Assembly (NCBI GenBank): GCA_943737045.1
Contig: CALSFV010000263.1
Location: forward strand, 509,001 to 573,000
Reading direction: 5' to 3'
From: Parapristionchus giblindavisi
Lineage: Eukaryota; Nematoda; Chromadorea; Rhabditida; Diplogasteridae
DNA: 64,000 nt
The notes under the pieces were generated by a model. It had not been told where the DNA came from, did not search any database, and was given only the letters and a program-made list of their open reading frames with translations. Positions within the stretch are counted from its first letter, which is position 1. Each line of letters begins with the position of its first letter. Below, one piece after another: positions 1 to 12,932 of this stretch. Position numbers and translations under genes: made by a program.

Positions 1-176
1 CTATTTTTGTTTATCACGCCTACTACTTATGTTTACCATCCGGTCTGTGGTTCTCGGTTCTGTTGACCATACTAGTTGCGCACACTCGTCATATCTGGCA
101 TATCCCCAATGATGTCTGACATTTGTCTACGACAAGTCTGCCTGCCTGTCTGTCTGCCTATCTAGCTAGCTAGCTA

Positions 177-239
<63 letters not shown>
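177..239. repeat. (TCTG)n microsatellite
   Basis: About 15 uninterrupted copies of the tetranucleotide TCTG/GTCT, preceded by degenerate copies and a short AGCT run. Direct observation; no coding meaning. Confidence 0.95.
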
Positions 240-240
<1 letters not shown>

Positions 241-490
241 GACTATGGTAATTGTCATTCTCCCCCATCACCTTTCCCGCATTATCGCTCACTGTCTGCC
301 ATATTTCTATTGTTGGCGCATCTCTCGGCTATTAATATCCGTCTTGCACAATCGGCTCCCCCTTGTCTTCGCAGTTGCTTTGCTTCTTCATCGTTATGTT
401 GCTGTTGTGCTCGTATGCCTGCGCCCCTAGGGGGTATCGTCACCCGTTGCGGCCCCACGTTAGTTCAGAGTGTACAATAAGGGATGAAGT

Positions 491-567
491 GAAATCTCCG
501 GTCGGGATTCGAACCCGTACCCTTTGGGAGGAGAGGCGGCCATCTTACCAATGCGCCACGCTTCGAT
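491..567 (-). pseudogene. tRNA-like sequence (tRNA relic or SINE head)
   Basis: The minus strand shows a good A box (TGGCGCATTGGTAAGATGG) and a canonical B box (GGGTTCGAATCCC) at normal tRNA spacing. The base after the T arm cannot pair with the expected 5' acceptor strand, so a cloverleaf acceptor stem does not form. It is more likely a tRNA-derived repeat than a working tRNA. Confidence 0.55.
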
Positions 568-569
568 CA

Positions 570-2479
570 CCCTCGCCTCATTTCTCTACTCATGTTATTT
601 CGAACTTACGCGCTGATCATTTTTCCAGTCCGGTGGTCGCAATTTGAATACACCTACTGTTTATAGGCGCTGTATGCGTAGACCATACCATATATTTCGT
701 ACACAATTATTTATTTTGAGATAATTCCTATTTCCCGGCTTATTGTACAGACTCTCTTATGATTGAACTAACGTGGCCCCTAGTTATCTGTAAATATCCC
801 ATGCGATATTCTTACTCAGCGTTTCCAGAACAAGAGTGGTGCGGACATAGGAGAAAGCGGAACATAAATTAAGAGTTATGGTGATGAATACGCATTTACG
901 TCCTAAAAACCTATATTAATTGTTTGCAACGTTTGGCTTTTCTGCTTCGCTAATAAAAGTTCGGGCTACACTGTACCTATTGGCAACGAGGACCTGTCCC
1001 AGTGGAATGTGCCGGTGATCAAATTGAAAGCATTGTAGTGGGGAAAAGTAATTAAGAAAGGAAGAAGTGATAGTTATCTGGATTGAGATCATATGATCAT
1101 CTCTAGTTGTTTGTATCATACGAGCGATGGGGACAAGTGCACGTCTGATCTTAGTGGAGCAGCTGCGTTGCTCACAAGTTTAAGAGTACCTGGCTGGATC
1201 AAGCGTTGATCGCCCAGTTCGAAATTTGCATATAATTGTCTTTCAGTAGACTGAATTTGGAAATATAATTTGCTATGCTGCTATGCTTTCATAGTGAAAT
1301 TTTCATTTCATAATATTGCTGATGGATATCTCTTGTTTGGTCGTTCTTCGCACTCCATATGAATGCCTCTGACTGAAACGCAGTATGGAGGTATTTTGGG
1401 CAGTACATATATTTATTTTGGGCCACATTTATTTTGGACCATCCACTTATTTGCAAGTTCCACTTGTCTCCAAGTGCGGATAATATTAGAAAGGAAAATT
1501 GGAGAATTTACGAAAATAGATTACGATATAAACTAAGACTATTATGAAGTATTATAATAATTCTTGGTATGATTACTAAACGTAATGATCATGTGATCAG
1601 ATGATATTTTTGAACAAATGCTCCGTTGCTCGCTAAAAGTGCACGCAACTCAGTTTATTTGAGACGCTCAGCTTATTGTATAAGTTGTAGAATCTACAAC
1701 CTCACGTCTCTATGCGCATCATCGCAAAACGTGATGACACGAACTGGTTATTATAGTTCCGGGTAGTACACGATTCATACCTCTGACTCCTCCCATAAGT
1801 GTTGGAGGGGATGAGTCCCTCTACAATATTTCCATAATCTCGTATATCTATATATCTAGTCTGTGCTTTCCATATATGATCTAGTCTGTGCTAGATGAGT
1901 ATTATGCATGGATGTATTGGGTACAGAGAGTGTGGGCTAGCCTAGATCAGGAGGATCTAGGCCGATCGCGCACCTATGTATCTGTGTCCGTTCTCCACTT
2001 GAGTGCGTGGGAGGACGTATGAAAAATCAGGATCATAGAGGGTTGAGTATGGTCCGAGGCTGCAGGATCTGATTGAATCTAATGGATCTGATATGATATG
2101 GATACGCCCGCCATTCATGTCCAAGATCACTTGAAAAGCGCTTTTTGGTATACTTGGTGCTGTGTAAGACACCCCACTGATTTTTTCGAACGCGTCTGTC
2201 CGCGTATGATCTATGTTCTAGACTAGACTATGATCTAGGAGCTGTGTGGTAACGAGAGTTCTGTCTGATCAAGCAGAGTGTTTCAGTGCTCTTGCAGAGT
2301 TTGTCCTTGCCATGGTCTCTTTGCTTTAGAAGAGCGATGGTACTACTTTATAGACAATGTGCAAGATCATTTTAATCCGATTGGTGTCCCTGAAAGGGTA
2401 TGCAACGCACGTAGTGCAAGTATTACGTTGGGCCATTATCAATATTCAACCATGAGTTAGTGTGATTCTTGATATCTTG
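570..2479. other. No supported gene
   Basis: Only short unrelated open frames, none with recognisable protein similarity or splice-site structure. The text is AT-rich and unstructured apart from a local ATCTAGTCTGTGCT duplication near 1,857-1,895. Confidence 0.6.
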
Positions 2480-2598
2480 TTTAAAGACGCACCCCGAGCT
2501 AATTTTACTATCGGCTCTGTCAATGCTCTCTCGCTTTCTTTGTTTTAGAGAGAGCGTTGCCAGAGCCTAGAGTAAAATTAGCTCTAGGTGTGCTTTGA
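2480..2598. mobile_element. Hairpin MITE, family B
   Basis: About 119 bp reading TTTAAAGACGCACCCCGAGC into a stem, with the complementary arm ending GGTGTGCTTTGA. The centre is the conserved CTCTCTCG...AGAGAG hairpin core. It is one of about 13 copies in the window; others include 34,434-34,556, 56,091-56,210 and 60,823-60,935. It has no coding capacity. Confidence 0.8.
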
Positions 2599-3081
2599 AC
2601 CATTTGTTATGTGTAACATGTCCATATCCATCTTGTACCTTATCAAGTCTTTTTCAGTCTCGTTCTCTATGTCTCCTTCGCACTCTCTTTCCTTCTTCTG
2701 ATTTTTTTGCAACGTCGCTACCTAATCGTTTGCGTGTATCCGCACTTTCTGTTGCCTTTTTGTTTTTCGTTTCATTGGCCGATGTTCTATCTTTGTGTGA
2801 ACGTGCATATTCGACCGTATTTCGCCTTGTTTTTCTCTAGACGTCACAGTGGTCTTATTATTATTCCTTACAAGGGAATGACCAACCATCCCCGTCAAGT
2901 TATGACTAGTGACATACACCATTCGAATCGCCATGTGATTCTGATAATACATCGTTAATGACTCGACTCAAACGGTTATGATCTTCGAGAAAATCGATAT
3001 TGAAATTCGGCCAAATTCGTGTGGTTTCCTACACAACACATGCGGATGGGTTGGTGAACTCTACTATCTTCTTTCGAAACA

Positions 3082-3157
3082 TCGGCTCGTGTAGTGTAGT
3101 GGATAAGATGCCTGCGTTTACTTTTGACTGTCAAGGGTTCGACCCCCCTTGCCGCAC
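3082..3157 (+). pseudogene. tRNA-like sequence in left arm of E1
   Basis: Contains TAGTGTAGTGGATAAGATGCC (A-box/D-arm type) and AGGGTTCGACCCCCC (B-box type) at tRNA spacing. The acceptor stem does not pair, so it looks like an internal pol III promoter module rather than a functional tRNA. Confidence 0.6.
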
Positions 3158-3604
3158 TTTTCTTTTGCTGATTTTGTTGCTGTAGAAAGTTTGAAATGTT
3201 TTGCTGTGATTATGAAAGCTAGAAAAAAGAACACAATCAGAAAGTTTTCTTGATGGAAAAACACTCCTCAAGGAAAATTGAACTTTGATCCTTTTGTTTA
3301 TGGCATTATTTTTTCAATCTCCTTCTCCCTCTCCCTCTCCCGAGGTCGAGGTCATGCAATGTATGACCTGAAAAACAGCAATGAGAGTTCAAAGATCAAA
3401 GATCATGCGAATACGGTAAGTGCTTCCATTTCTTCTTGGACTGTCTTCCAAAGCCTTGATGTGATTGTTCTTCCTGTTAAAAAAAATGTGAAAACTGTAT
3501 TTTCCTTACTTCACTTATTTTGTTGTTCAAACGTGTTGAATGTGTTCTGTTTTTCTATAATCACAGCATAAACTTTCTACAGCAACAAAATCAGCAAAAG
3601 AAAG

Positions 3605-3681
3605 TGCGGCAAGGGGGGTCGAACCCTTGACAGTCAAAAGTAAACGCAGGCATCTCTCATCCACTACACTACACGAGCCGA
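3605..3681 (-). pseudogene. tRNA-like sequence in right arm of E1
   Basis: Inverted copy of the 3,082-3,157 block, with the same A- and B-box text and small differences in the anticodon-side segment. Both arms have kept the two boxes. Confidence 0.6.
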
Positions 3682-3895
3682 TGTTTCGAAAGAAGATAGT
3701 AGAGTTCACCAACCCATCCGCATGTGTTGTGTAGGAAACCACACGAATTTGGCCGAATTTCAATATCGATTTTCTCGAAGATCATAACCGTTTGAGTCGA
3801 GTCATTAACGATGTATTATCAGAATCACATGGCGATTCGAATGGTGTATGTCACTAGTCATAACTTGACGGGGATGGTTGGTCATTCCCTTGTTA

Positions 3896-5554
3896 GTTCC
3901 ATCGTTCTATTGCTGCATCTTTCTCTATTCATGTCTTTACTCCTCTTTTTGCTCGTTTCTTTTAGTGCAGGTTACTGTAGTCGCTTGCGATAATACGCTA
4001 ATAATAAGGTGTCATTTGTCGTTTTTTACTGGCCCGAACCGTACTTATCGTCTTTTTTTGTCTTCGATGTCTCTCGCTTTCTCTCTCTCGTTCTCTCTCT
4101 CACTCTCTCGCTCGCTCGCTCGCTCTCACCCTCTCTCTCCATCTTTCCATAGTCCGTTCTCGTCTAAAGATCTATCATCTATCAGCACTTGTCGTGCGAT
4201 CTCTGATTTTCACGCTGTCCATCTCAGACAGACTACCGTATCTGTATCATTTTTCGGTGGTTCTATTTCGATCTACCCTGTCTCACTATCAGTTTATCTT
4301 TTTTATATTGTTATATTCTATTTCATTGAGAGCACAATTATCAAGAGTAGGGACTGATGTGCATGGTTGGCCACTCACCACTTGTTGTTTGTCTTAGAAA
4401 AGGTGATCCGATGATTCGCATGAGGAGATCTTCCATCTTGCTGGTGGGCGTTCACGTCCCCGATTAGATTAGTAGTATAAATTATCTATGTTTATATATT
4501 TCTTCTAATTCGGCGCTCTTCTGAGTACTGTTTTGTATGTAGTCTCCTCTCGCTAACTACTGTGCGTTATTTTCGCATTGTGTCTGTTCGTTTTTTCTGC
4601 GTTTTGTATTGACTTTTCAATTGCTTGTCCATTTCTGCCTTTGCCTCTCGTTGTATTTTCCGCTTTATCCTCCTCTATCTATATCTTTCTCTTCTATCTC
4701 AACGTGCCTCTATTCTTTCGCCTCTTTAGGCATTCCCTCTCTCTTCGCATCTCCTCTCTATTCGCATCTCCTCTCTATTTATTTCTCCGCTTTTCTCGGA
4801 ACACCAACCGCAATTCCTTTAGCCTCTAGCAATAGAAAGGAGCATCAGTCTCGTTTCTTTCTGCCCATGTGCTCCCAAATCTTATAACTTTAATTGTTCC
4901 GCTCGGCGTTCGAAGACCACGTTGAACACAATTCAGAGAAGTAGATGGTGAGAGAATGGTGAGAGAGTGTGCGAAACGAGAGAGCCAGACAACGCAATAC
5001 TTTTCCTTTCTTTGTTAGAGCTTGGTCTACGAATCTGTGCTTTGAAGCTTTATGAATGATTGAGAGGTTTAATAGCGTTCGTAGTTTTTATCTGGAACTA
5101 TAGATTTCATTTTGAAGACCTCGTAAATATTATCTGAGATGCGCAATGCATAGCTTTGTCCTTCTTTTTTTATTATCTTTTAATTTTTTGCCCCCTTTCG
5201 CATGCGTATCGGATTTACGCGGAATAAGAATGGACCTTGATTGGTGAGAATGCGGGGATTGCGTAGCGCTTAGAAAGGAAGGAAGTTGAAAATCTTCTAG
5301 AATTTCGCCCTTCCTTTTCTTGCCCCCAATCTCTTCCTCGTCTTCCTCATTCTCCTTTTTCTCGGGCACACCACGTCGTGTTCTCGTAGAGCGAAATTTG
5401 TCTGGAGTAACAGCAAAAAAGGAAAATGGATATCCGCCCTGGGACTCACTATTTCTACTCTGATTGCGAGAAGTATGTAGGGGGGGGGGAGAAGGAGATG
5501 AAGAAGCAGGAAGGGAAGGAGAAGAAGAAGAAGAAGAAGAAGAAGAAGAAGAAG

Positions 5555-5587
<33 letters not shown>

Positions 5588-6092
5588 TAGAAGAAGGGCA
5601 CACAAAGTGGAAAAGCAGTCGATCATATTCCCTGGGGAAGATTCCCTGGGAGGATGAAGCGCATATCCTAGTATAAGCTCCCTTATTGTGTCAATCAGAC
5701 TTTTTGGTCGACGACTCATGTGACCAGCGCATGCATGTAGTCGTTCGATGAACGTGCACTGATTTCATTCACTTGATTGAAGAACGTGAAAGGAAGGGAG
5801 GCCCGGCTTCGTTGATGCACTGTGTCAAGTCTGTGATGGTGGCGAACTACTGGCTCGAGTCTATCGCACTGATTGAGTCTCTGTCGAATAGGAGTTGTGC
5901 TCTGTGCAGTCATTCTGGGGCACTCAATGTAGTTGAGAATGTTGCGAATCGGGACAATGTGCGTCCTGGTGTCGTAGTCCTTACTGGATGGGTGCTCCCC
6001 GGTACTCTCGTCTTGGCGTTAATGCCATTGCCCTTTGGGGACGTCACAACATTAGATGGCTAGGAAGGGCGAGAGAGAGAGAGACCAAGAGA
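3896..6092. other. No supported gene; pyrimidine-rich and purine-rich tracts
   Basis: Includes a CT-rich tract at about 4,075-4,145, scattered TCTC-rich DNA to about 4,900, and a GAA run (listed separately). Open frames here are compositional and show no domain. Confidence 0.55.
5519..5585. repeat. (GAA)n microsatellite
   Basis: About 22 copies of GAA, read as poly-Glu on the plus strand and poly-Ser or poly-Leu on the minus strand. These homopolymer frames are artefacts of the repeat. Confidence 0.95.
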
Positions 6093-6304
6093 CAGTGACT
6101 AAATAGGGACTAAATCTCGTTTTAGGCACGTACGCAACGCTATGGTTGGTTTCCTTCATTTTTCCGACTTTTTTTTGATTTTTTCGATTTTTTTCTGGTT
6201 GAATCGTATAGATCTATCGTATTTCTCACTCGTTTTGAAAAAAATGTTTAGACTCGTTTAAAAATTGATGACCTGACAGGTGTTGGGTACCTATTTAGTC
6301 ACTG
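6093..6304. mobile_element. Small inverted-repeat element (MITE)
   Basis: The ends CAGTGACTAAATAGG and CCTATTTAGTCACTG are inverted, 212 bp apart, around an AT-rich, T-tract-containing centre. No clear target duplication was found. It has no coding capacity. Confidence 0.6.
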
Positions 6305-9300
6305 CCACGAGAATTACCTATGCATTCTCATGTCCAACCTCTTTCATTCCTTCCTTCCTTCCTCCTTCCGCAGTCTGATTGTGAGACCTGAGACCCTTGA
6401 TTTATTGTCTGCTCTCATTTGTTTCACTACTGCAGTGTACACTGGATTACGCTGTGATCCACCTGCAAGAAGGGATGACTGAGTGTTTGATCGTCGCGTG
6501 TACTGGGTAGCAAGTGCCTTCTCCGTATGGGACAACCCCTTTTGTTCATACATAACTGGTGCTGGGTGCGCTACTTTTAACTGATTTCGCCGTTAGGCCG
6601 CACCCGGAAATTTTGAAACCTACCCTTTTAGCCACTGTTTTCGTATCATACGCTGTTTATGATTTCTGGGAATGTAGAGAGGGAATTTCGAGATGATCAT
6701 TCATACTAGAGGTATGATCCCATTGCCCTATATCATCACTCTCGTAGAGTGATTAAGATGACGAGGAGTGTGTGAGAGGAGACTCACCTCCCTCACCATG
6801 TGTTATTCCGGCTCGTCTATCCATCCACCTTCACGCCCCTGATCTTCTAGTCTCTCTGTTATTCGTCTCTATCACTATCTCTCGCTTCACTATGATCCGT
6901 CTCACTTTCTCGCTTCTCCATTGCCCTCAAGCACTCGGAGGCCTAGAGTGAGTATGGGAGAGGGGGAGGGATGGGTGTCGTCTTACGCCGTGACTAACTT
7001 TTACAGAATCTAGTTACGAGGATTGTCGGGCGTGGATCCTATTATCCGTTTAAGCCCTATTCCTTGGTCGTCGGTCTGAGTCTTGATATGGAATTGATAT
7101 GAAGAAAAAATATTCACGACGGACCGAACCCGCGTGTAGAAACTAGTGTGCAAGCGGGCTTACCACTTAGAGGTTGACTAAACGATGGTTCATTCTTTCC
7201 AAGTCCAACCTTATATCCCTCTGGTGTTCCTTGTTTTTGTTGCCACGTTGAGGCTTTCCGAACGCCCCCACATCATCTCAATCCCCTCCTCTCTCTCTGT
7301 CACTATGTTTTTGTCTAGACGTATACTCTCGCACGTGAGACCTTGAAGCGATGTTTGTCCAGCGTGTATTTATGTCCTCCCGACCATTGCGGTGCGGCGG
7401 CCCTGATGCGGGAACTTTTGGGGCTCTGCCAATTGGTTTCGTATGCTGCAATCGGCTAGAAATCTGCTCATGCGAAAAAAATAGCCCGTGTGATGTCTGA
7501 AATTTGGTTGCATATGCTCCATGCTTTGAGAGTTGTACTGTAGTACTGTAGTGGTACTGGGTGATACCTGGGTGTGTTGGACCGGTACTATCTACTGTCA
7601 CCAACCATCATATCGATGAGGGGTGTTTGATTTTTCGCTCACACACAGACTATATTCTTTATCGGCATGACCTGGCCGGCATTGATGTGCATACCTCATC
7701 ATAAAGCCAAAAAGAGGTGTCAGGAGGTCGGTGAGGAAGATTAATTGTTGATTTGGTACTTTCATTTGTCCCTTCTACCGTTACATAGCATGTGTGAAAA
7801 ATTTTGTAAACCGGGAACTCGATATAATTAATTCTGACAGCGTTTGTTCACGTGAAAACAAATCAAAAATGCGAGAGCAAAGTTTTGAGCGAAGCTTTCT
7901 GACGTCGAATCGTTGCATAAGTTGGTCTCTCATCCATGATTCTGTTTGCACAGACTATACTTGGATCCCATGCGCACATGGAATACGCGTGCACGGGCGC
8001 GGAGGCCAAAGATTTTTAATTATCCCCGGTTTCCAATTTCTAATCGGCCATTGCTATTATTTTGTGCCTTTTTCTCTTCTAAATTCCATGACATTTCTTT
8101 GCATACAGTGAGATTACTAATGGTTTTCTAGTTGTAGGCGAACAAGTCAGTTCTCTGTTCGTTTTGTTCTTCTTGGGTTCCAGTTATGCTGGTCTAGTAA
8201 TGTTATCTTCGTTCTAGTCTCGATTTACTAATATTGGTTCATTCACATTAGTTTATATACGACCTTGTATGTTGTTTACCAGTGGTAAATTACCACTTGC
8301 AATACTAAAGATCGAGAATTAGCAACCGTTTTCGAGTTTTAACTCGTATTGGAGATCTTTGCCAGTTTTTTCCACGCACATTCTATTGTAAGTTGTGCTC
8401 GCGGTCGCTGATTCTCAGTGGCTGGCCACGGGGGAATGCGAGAGTGTATGCATGGGTGGGCGGCTTCGGTTGTCAACAAGGTACTTGTGCACCAGTCAAA
8501 ATGTTTATGGTGGCCGTCTGTGTTTGAGTAGAGAGATGTGGTTATTCTCAGAAGTTCTGCTTGTGCACGATGAACTGCTGTTACAACATCGTGTGGGTCG
8601 TCGTTGAGCTATTCACTGCGTCTTTCTCTTGACAATCTTGAGAGCGTGAGAGAGATGTTGTGTACATCTCGAATTGAACATGTGTGTGTGATGGTGTCTG
8701 GAGTGAAAGGTTAAGCACCGCCCACTCAGATTCTTCGGTGGACGGAAAGCTGTATGGATCTTCTTGAAGGTATGCGTATGCTCAAGTGCTAGGAATGGAG
8801 GCTCAATGCATGGTGTCTAGAATGCTTCATCTATATTCAGAGTTGTGCGTGCATAGGTGTATCTCTTAAGGAGATGATACCGGATACATATACGGCAGAT
8901 AACAGTGAAAAGAAAGAAAAAGAAAGTGAGGAGAGTTGGTCTCTTATTCTTTCTTCTCTTCTTTCTTCTTTTCGCATTCATTCTTTCTCTCCTTCGTCTC
9001 TTCACACACTCACACGTAAACAACTTCGTGTGAATGAATGAATGGTGTATGTATTTGGGCCCCGTTCTCTCACTCTCACTTCGCTGCCTCATTCGTATAT
9101 AGTGTGGTATGGCTCAATTCGTTATCCCTGACGGCCAATGTATGGAATCGGTTGATTTTGCCGCTGTCGGTTGTATTGGCCGATGGTTTCGACGATAACC
9201 TATCGTCAGGGAAATTATAGCTGTGGATGAGTGATTTCGTTGGCGTGCCGTAGATAAATGACCCTCCATTTATCTGCCATACCTATAATTTTAATCATAT

Positions 9301-12300
9301 CCCCTCCACATACGCTACTCTAGTATTTGCACGAGAGAGAGAGAGAGGCCTGCAGTGCATTACTTCCTATTAGTTCGCTTTTAGGCCTTAGCCAGAAATT
9401 TGCGCCTTCAACTCTTCTAGCTTTGATTGAGCTCATTTCCGTGCCAATGAGAATGCGCGATAAGAAGAAGAGGCCTATTAGGATGAACGAGGAAGAGGAA
9501 GAAGAGTGTCAGACTGCATATCGTCTCTTTCCTTCCTTGTTGTGGCTACTGTAGCGTGAACGCTTTGAATACAATTGCCGTTGGGTGGGTTTTCTGGGAT
9601 TGCTATGGATATAAATAGGTTTTCTACAGTGAAATTTTGCTAAATACTTTCTAAACCATGAAATATTTGTACATATATTGTGTGCTTTCTAGTATAAGAG
9701 TTGGGCAGTATGACAAAGACACACGTGGTTAAATTTGATGAGAAAGTTGGAACAGATATGATGTCAACCTTGAAAGATTATACCGGATTCGGTTATGTTT
9801 CGTCCACACCCCTTTGGTCTGTTCAAGTGGTTACTGTAAACTACTTGTGAGAAACGATCTTTTGTCTTGGTCATGTAGAATCTCTGCAATGGTGGTTGTT
9901 GTGGAAACAACAACAACAACATCAATGTGACAGTGAACACAGTCGGTGTTGATTGCTGGCACAACACATGCGAACAGATGTTGTTGTTCGCTGTTGAGCT
10001 AACAGTGTTTACCGTGTCCATCTGGGATAGTACACTCCCTATAAATGTACTGTTGTCTCGACTTTAGGGGTTGTTCTCAAGGAGGAGTTCTGTACTTGGC
10101 TCAGATCGATCAGTCAATCAATCTTTGTCTGGTTCAGTTGCAACTGTCTAGGGACAAGGCCAAAAGCTATGGGATGTTCAAATGTTCAAATGTTGCCCCA
10201 TGTGATTGACGATGAATGATTGATTGTGATTGTTTGTGCTCTGGAATGGACACGATCGTAGATCGAACATCTATTATGTTGGAAAGACAAAGACCGTCTC
10301 GCTGGCTGTCCCTCTCGTTTCGCACGCTCTCTCAGCAGTTCACGCTTTCTCGAACTCGTTCTAATCGAGCGCATGTCCGCCAGTGTCTGCAAATGGGCGG
10401 TATGACGAGTACTGGTTACCGCATACAATAGATCGAGAGGGAAGTGGGTTGGCGTGAGTGGTCGGTCAATGGACAACACTGTGTTTGTATCTGTTTGGAT
10501 GTTCGCTGCACTCTCTTCAATCGGCCAAAGGAGTCGACTTGTCTGGCTGAACATGGAGTGTACTTCGAGTGTCGCTGAGTGTCAGTCGGTAGTGTTTTGG
10601 GCCTACGTGCCGATTGCTGGGTGGAAGGCACACTTTAAGTGATTTCAACATCACTCCATCCTTGCTCACATATGGTTTTTGGGACGTTGTTCGCTTTTTA
10701 ATTATTGAGAGCGTACGTTTGATCGTTGTGACGGATGTTGTTGGAGCGAGGAACTCTTCATGTTCATCCATTATGCCCCACGTCGTGATAGTCAAAGAGC
10801 CAGAATGTTTTGTGCTGCTAGATGATATGTCCGCATTATAAAGATGGGACGGCAACCGGTTTATTCGGGCGTGCTCTCATATCTTGTATCATTGATATAG
10901 ACTAGAGTTTAGAGAGTGGTCGGTGTTTTTCTCGGTTGAAATCGTATTCTCATCTCTATGAGAGATAGGTTCCGGTGTTGTATGTGTCACAGTTGAATGA
11001 TGTGATCATTGTTGATTAATTGGTAGGGTTATATGTCTATGATCGATCGGTCATTACATATATGAGGTGACGGAGTGATCATTCTAGATACTCACTTATC
11101 GGCCGGTCTGTCGCCTCTCTTGCTCCCCGTTCTAATCTCCGCATTCTCACCCTTTTCGTCGATGGCGAAGATGATGTTGACTGTAGAGTGAGGGTGAGGT
11201 TATCAGTAGTGATAAGAGATATGAACAAGGAGAAGCGAGGAGGGGAGATAGGAGACAGGGACAGAAAAGTAGGCATGTACCTTACTCTCCTTGTCTCTTG
11301 GTTCTCCCCTTTTAGTGGTTCAGTTGAGTTCACTCATTTTTTCTTAGATCTCTGTCCGCTCTATCTCTCCAGTGGAGTGTCGCCTCTTCCTCATGTAGTT
11401 CACGTGCACTTGATCATTAGGTTACACTTCATTCTGCAGTCCTACGATATTGAGGAAGAGAAAGAGTAACTAATGTAAGAAGTCTTTGATCGGGTTTATC
11501 TAGAGTAGCATTCGTATTTTGCTTGGAATAATCTTATGTTTTCGGTTTTCAGCATCTAAGAAGTTTTCTATAGATGGTTTTCTAGTATGATGTGTGAATC
11601 TCTGAAAGACAATGCTTGAGGGACGGTGAATAATAAGCCCCGCATTGTGTTCCATGTAAATGAAAGTGCTTATTGGGTGTATGCAGTCCTTAGTGGTCGC
11701 AGTATAATGGTTGTTTTTGTTATTCTGCCTAGTGGCTATCTCAGTGTTGTTGACTTTTGAGAGGGACGATGGGCAGTCCCCATCCATGCTCCGCCCCTCT
11801 CCTTCGTTACGTGCGTCCACACTAGGACGCTTTGATGTTTTGAAGCGCTAGCTCACAGGATGGCAGTTCATACTGCGTAGTGTGTCTGCGGGATTTCGAC
11901 ATAAGGCGCATGAGTCAGAGTTTTATATCACGCTTGTAATGAATTGGTCATCGAATTGTGGTATGGAATTCTCGTAAACAGTACAGAGTTGTAGTGAAGT
12001 GTGGAGGGTTACTGACTAGCATTTAGTATGTATGGTTGAATTGGTTGCGATTGGCCCGCCCTTGGACTACTTTTTCCATCTTCTTTAAAATCTCATTCAC
12101 CATTCCCCACTTGATGGTAGTGTCGGAAATTCGAGTGGGTTCTCGAACATTTCTTTGCCGAACTTTCATCAAGAGCGGGCTATGTTTAACCTGTAGCATG
12201 AACAGAACAAGGTGGGCGGATCCTGCAGTGGGCACATGCAACACCGTAGGCATACAGTAATAAGCATGCATGCAGCTACTGTAGCGGTTGTGTTCACCCT

Positions 12301-12686
12301 TCACTATTTTCAGCTTTATGCATGCCGTAGCGGTAAATTTGTACACACTAACGAATCGGCAATAACAAAAACCCTTCCCCGGATGCTAGACATTTGAGTT
12401 AGAGATCACATCGTGGGACACAAGTAGTGGTGGTCGCAACTTGATCTTTGCTCTTCATTAAACGCGTGTACCATGCCACGAGTGCGGAATGCCGCCTGTT
12501 GTTCTATTATTGCCGTAAGTATGTACGTTTGATTTCTGGCCTCCGACTCCGCCCCCAGTCGTACCCATCCGTCGATTAACAAATTTCTTCCGTGTTTGTT
12601 CCCCCGTAATGGGTAGTGCATTTTATACATTCAACACAAAAACATGTTCCGTCCGTGTTCGCTCATTCCGCGACTGTTATTCGTAT
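6305..12686. other. No supported gene
   Basis: Several 60-120 codon frames occur, often on both strands at once (for example 10,186-10,855). None shows a known motif or joins to another frame through splice sites. Motifs typical of the PPIP5K introns (TACGGTA, ATCGATTGATT) are almost absent. I see no gene, but a rapidly evolving small-exon gene cannot be excluded. Confidence 0.5.
7111..7176 (-). pseudogene. tRNA-like relic
   Basis: The minus strand reads TAAGTGGTAAGCCCGC, then about 22 nt later GCGGGTTCGGTCCGTC, resembling a D arm and a T arm. It is truncated and lacks a pairing acceptor stem. Confidence 0.4.
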
Positions 12687-12931
12687 ATCGATTTTTGTCC
12701 TTTATTCCGGATCGTCCCTCCCCTTAGCCCTCATCCCCATATGCTATATCTAATCAATATCGATTTTTGTCCAAACACGTGTTTATTCCGGATCGACCCT
12801 CCCCTTGACCCAACCCCGATGTTTTGTCTAAACAATATCGATTTTGTCCAAACACGCGTGTTTATTCCGCATCGGCCCTACTCCCTTGACCATCCCTGAT
12901 GTTCTATCTAATCAATATCGATTGTTTTGCA
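12687..12931 (+). repeat. About 78-bp tandem repeat abutting the first coding acceptor
   Basis: Three units each start with AATATCGATTTTTGTCC, continue with TTTATTCCGGATCG(A/T)CCCTCCCC, and end TCTAATCAA. A fourth partial unit (ATCAATATCGATTG) runs straight into TTTTGCAG and the ATG of PPIP5K. The region may hold a promoter or a trans-splicing outron; that is inference from position only. Confidence 0.75.
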
Positions 12932-12932
12932 G

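Larger units (their letters stand above)
2871..3892. mobile_element. TIR transposon E1 with tRNA-like sequence in each arm (non-autonomous)
   Basis: About 320-bp terminal inverted repeats begin CAAGGGAATGACCAACC and are nearly identical between arms. A 3-bp direct duplication TTA flanks the element (2,868-2,870 and 3,893-3,895). The arms continue through an ATATCGATTTTCTCGAA segment and a tRNA-like block, ending in CACTTTTCTTTTGCTGATTT. The unique centre (about 3,190-3,575) has no convincing coding sequence. A 3-bp duplication and TIRs suggest a DDE-type DNA transposon derivative; PIF/Harbinger is the closest known precedent for TWA targets, but the termini are not typical of it. It is the same family as 30,097-31,549. 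Confidence 0.85.

Noticed and set aside
10186..10855. Gene with 112- and 122-codon overlapping minus-strand frames
   Set aside because: Open frames occur on both strands in several phases, no motif is recognisable, and no splice-linked neighbours exist.
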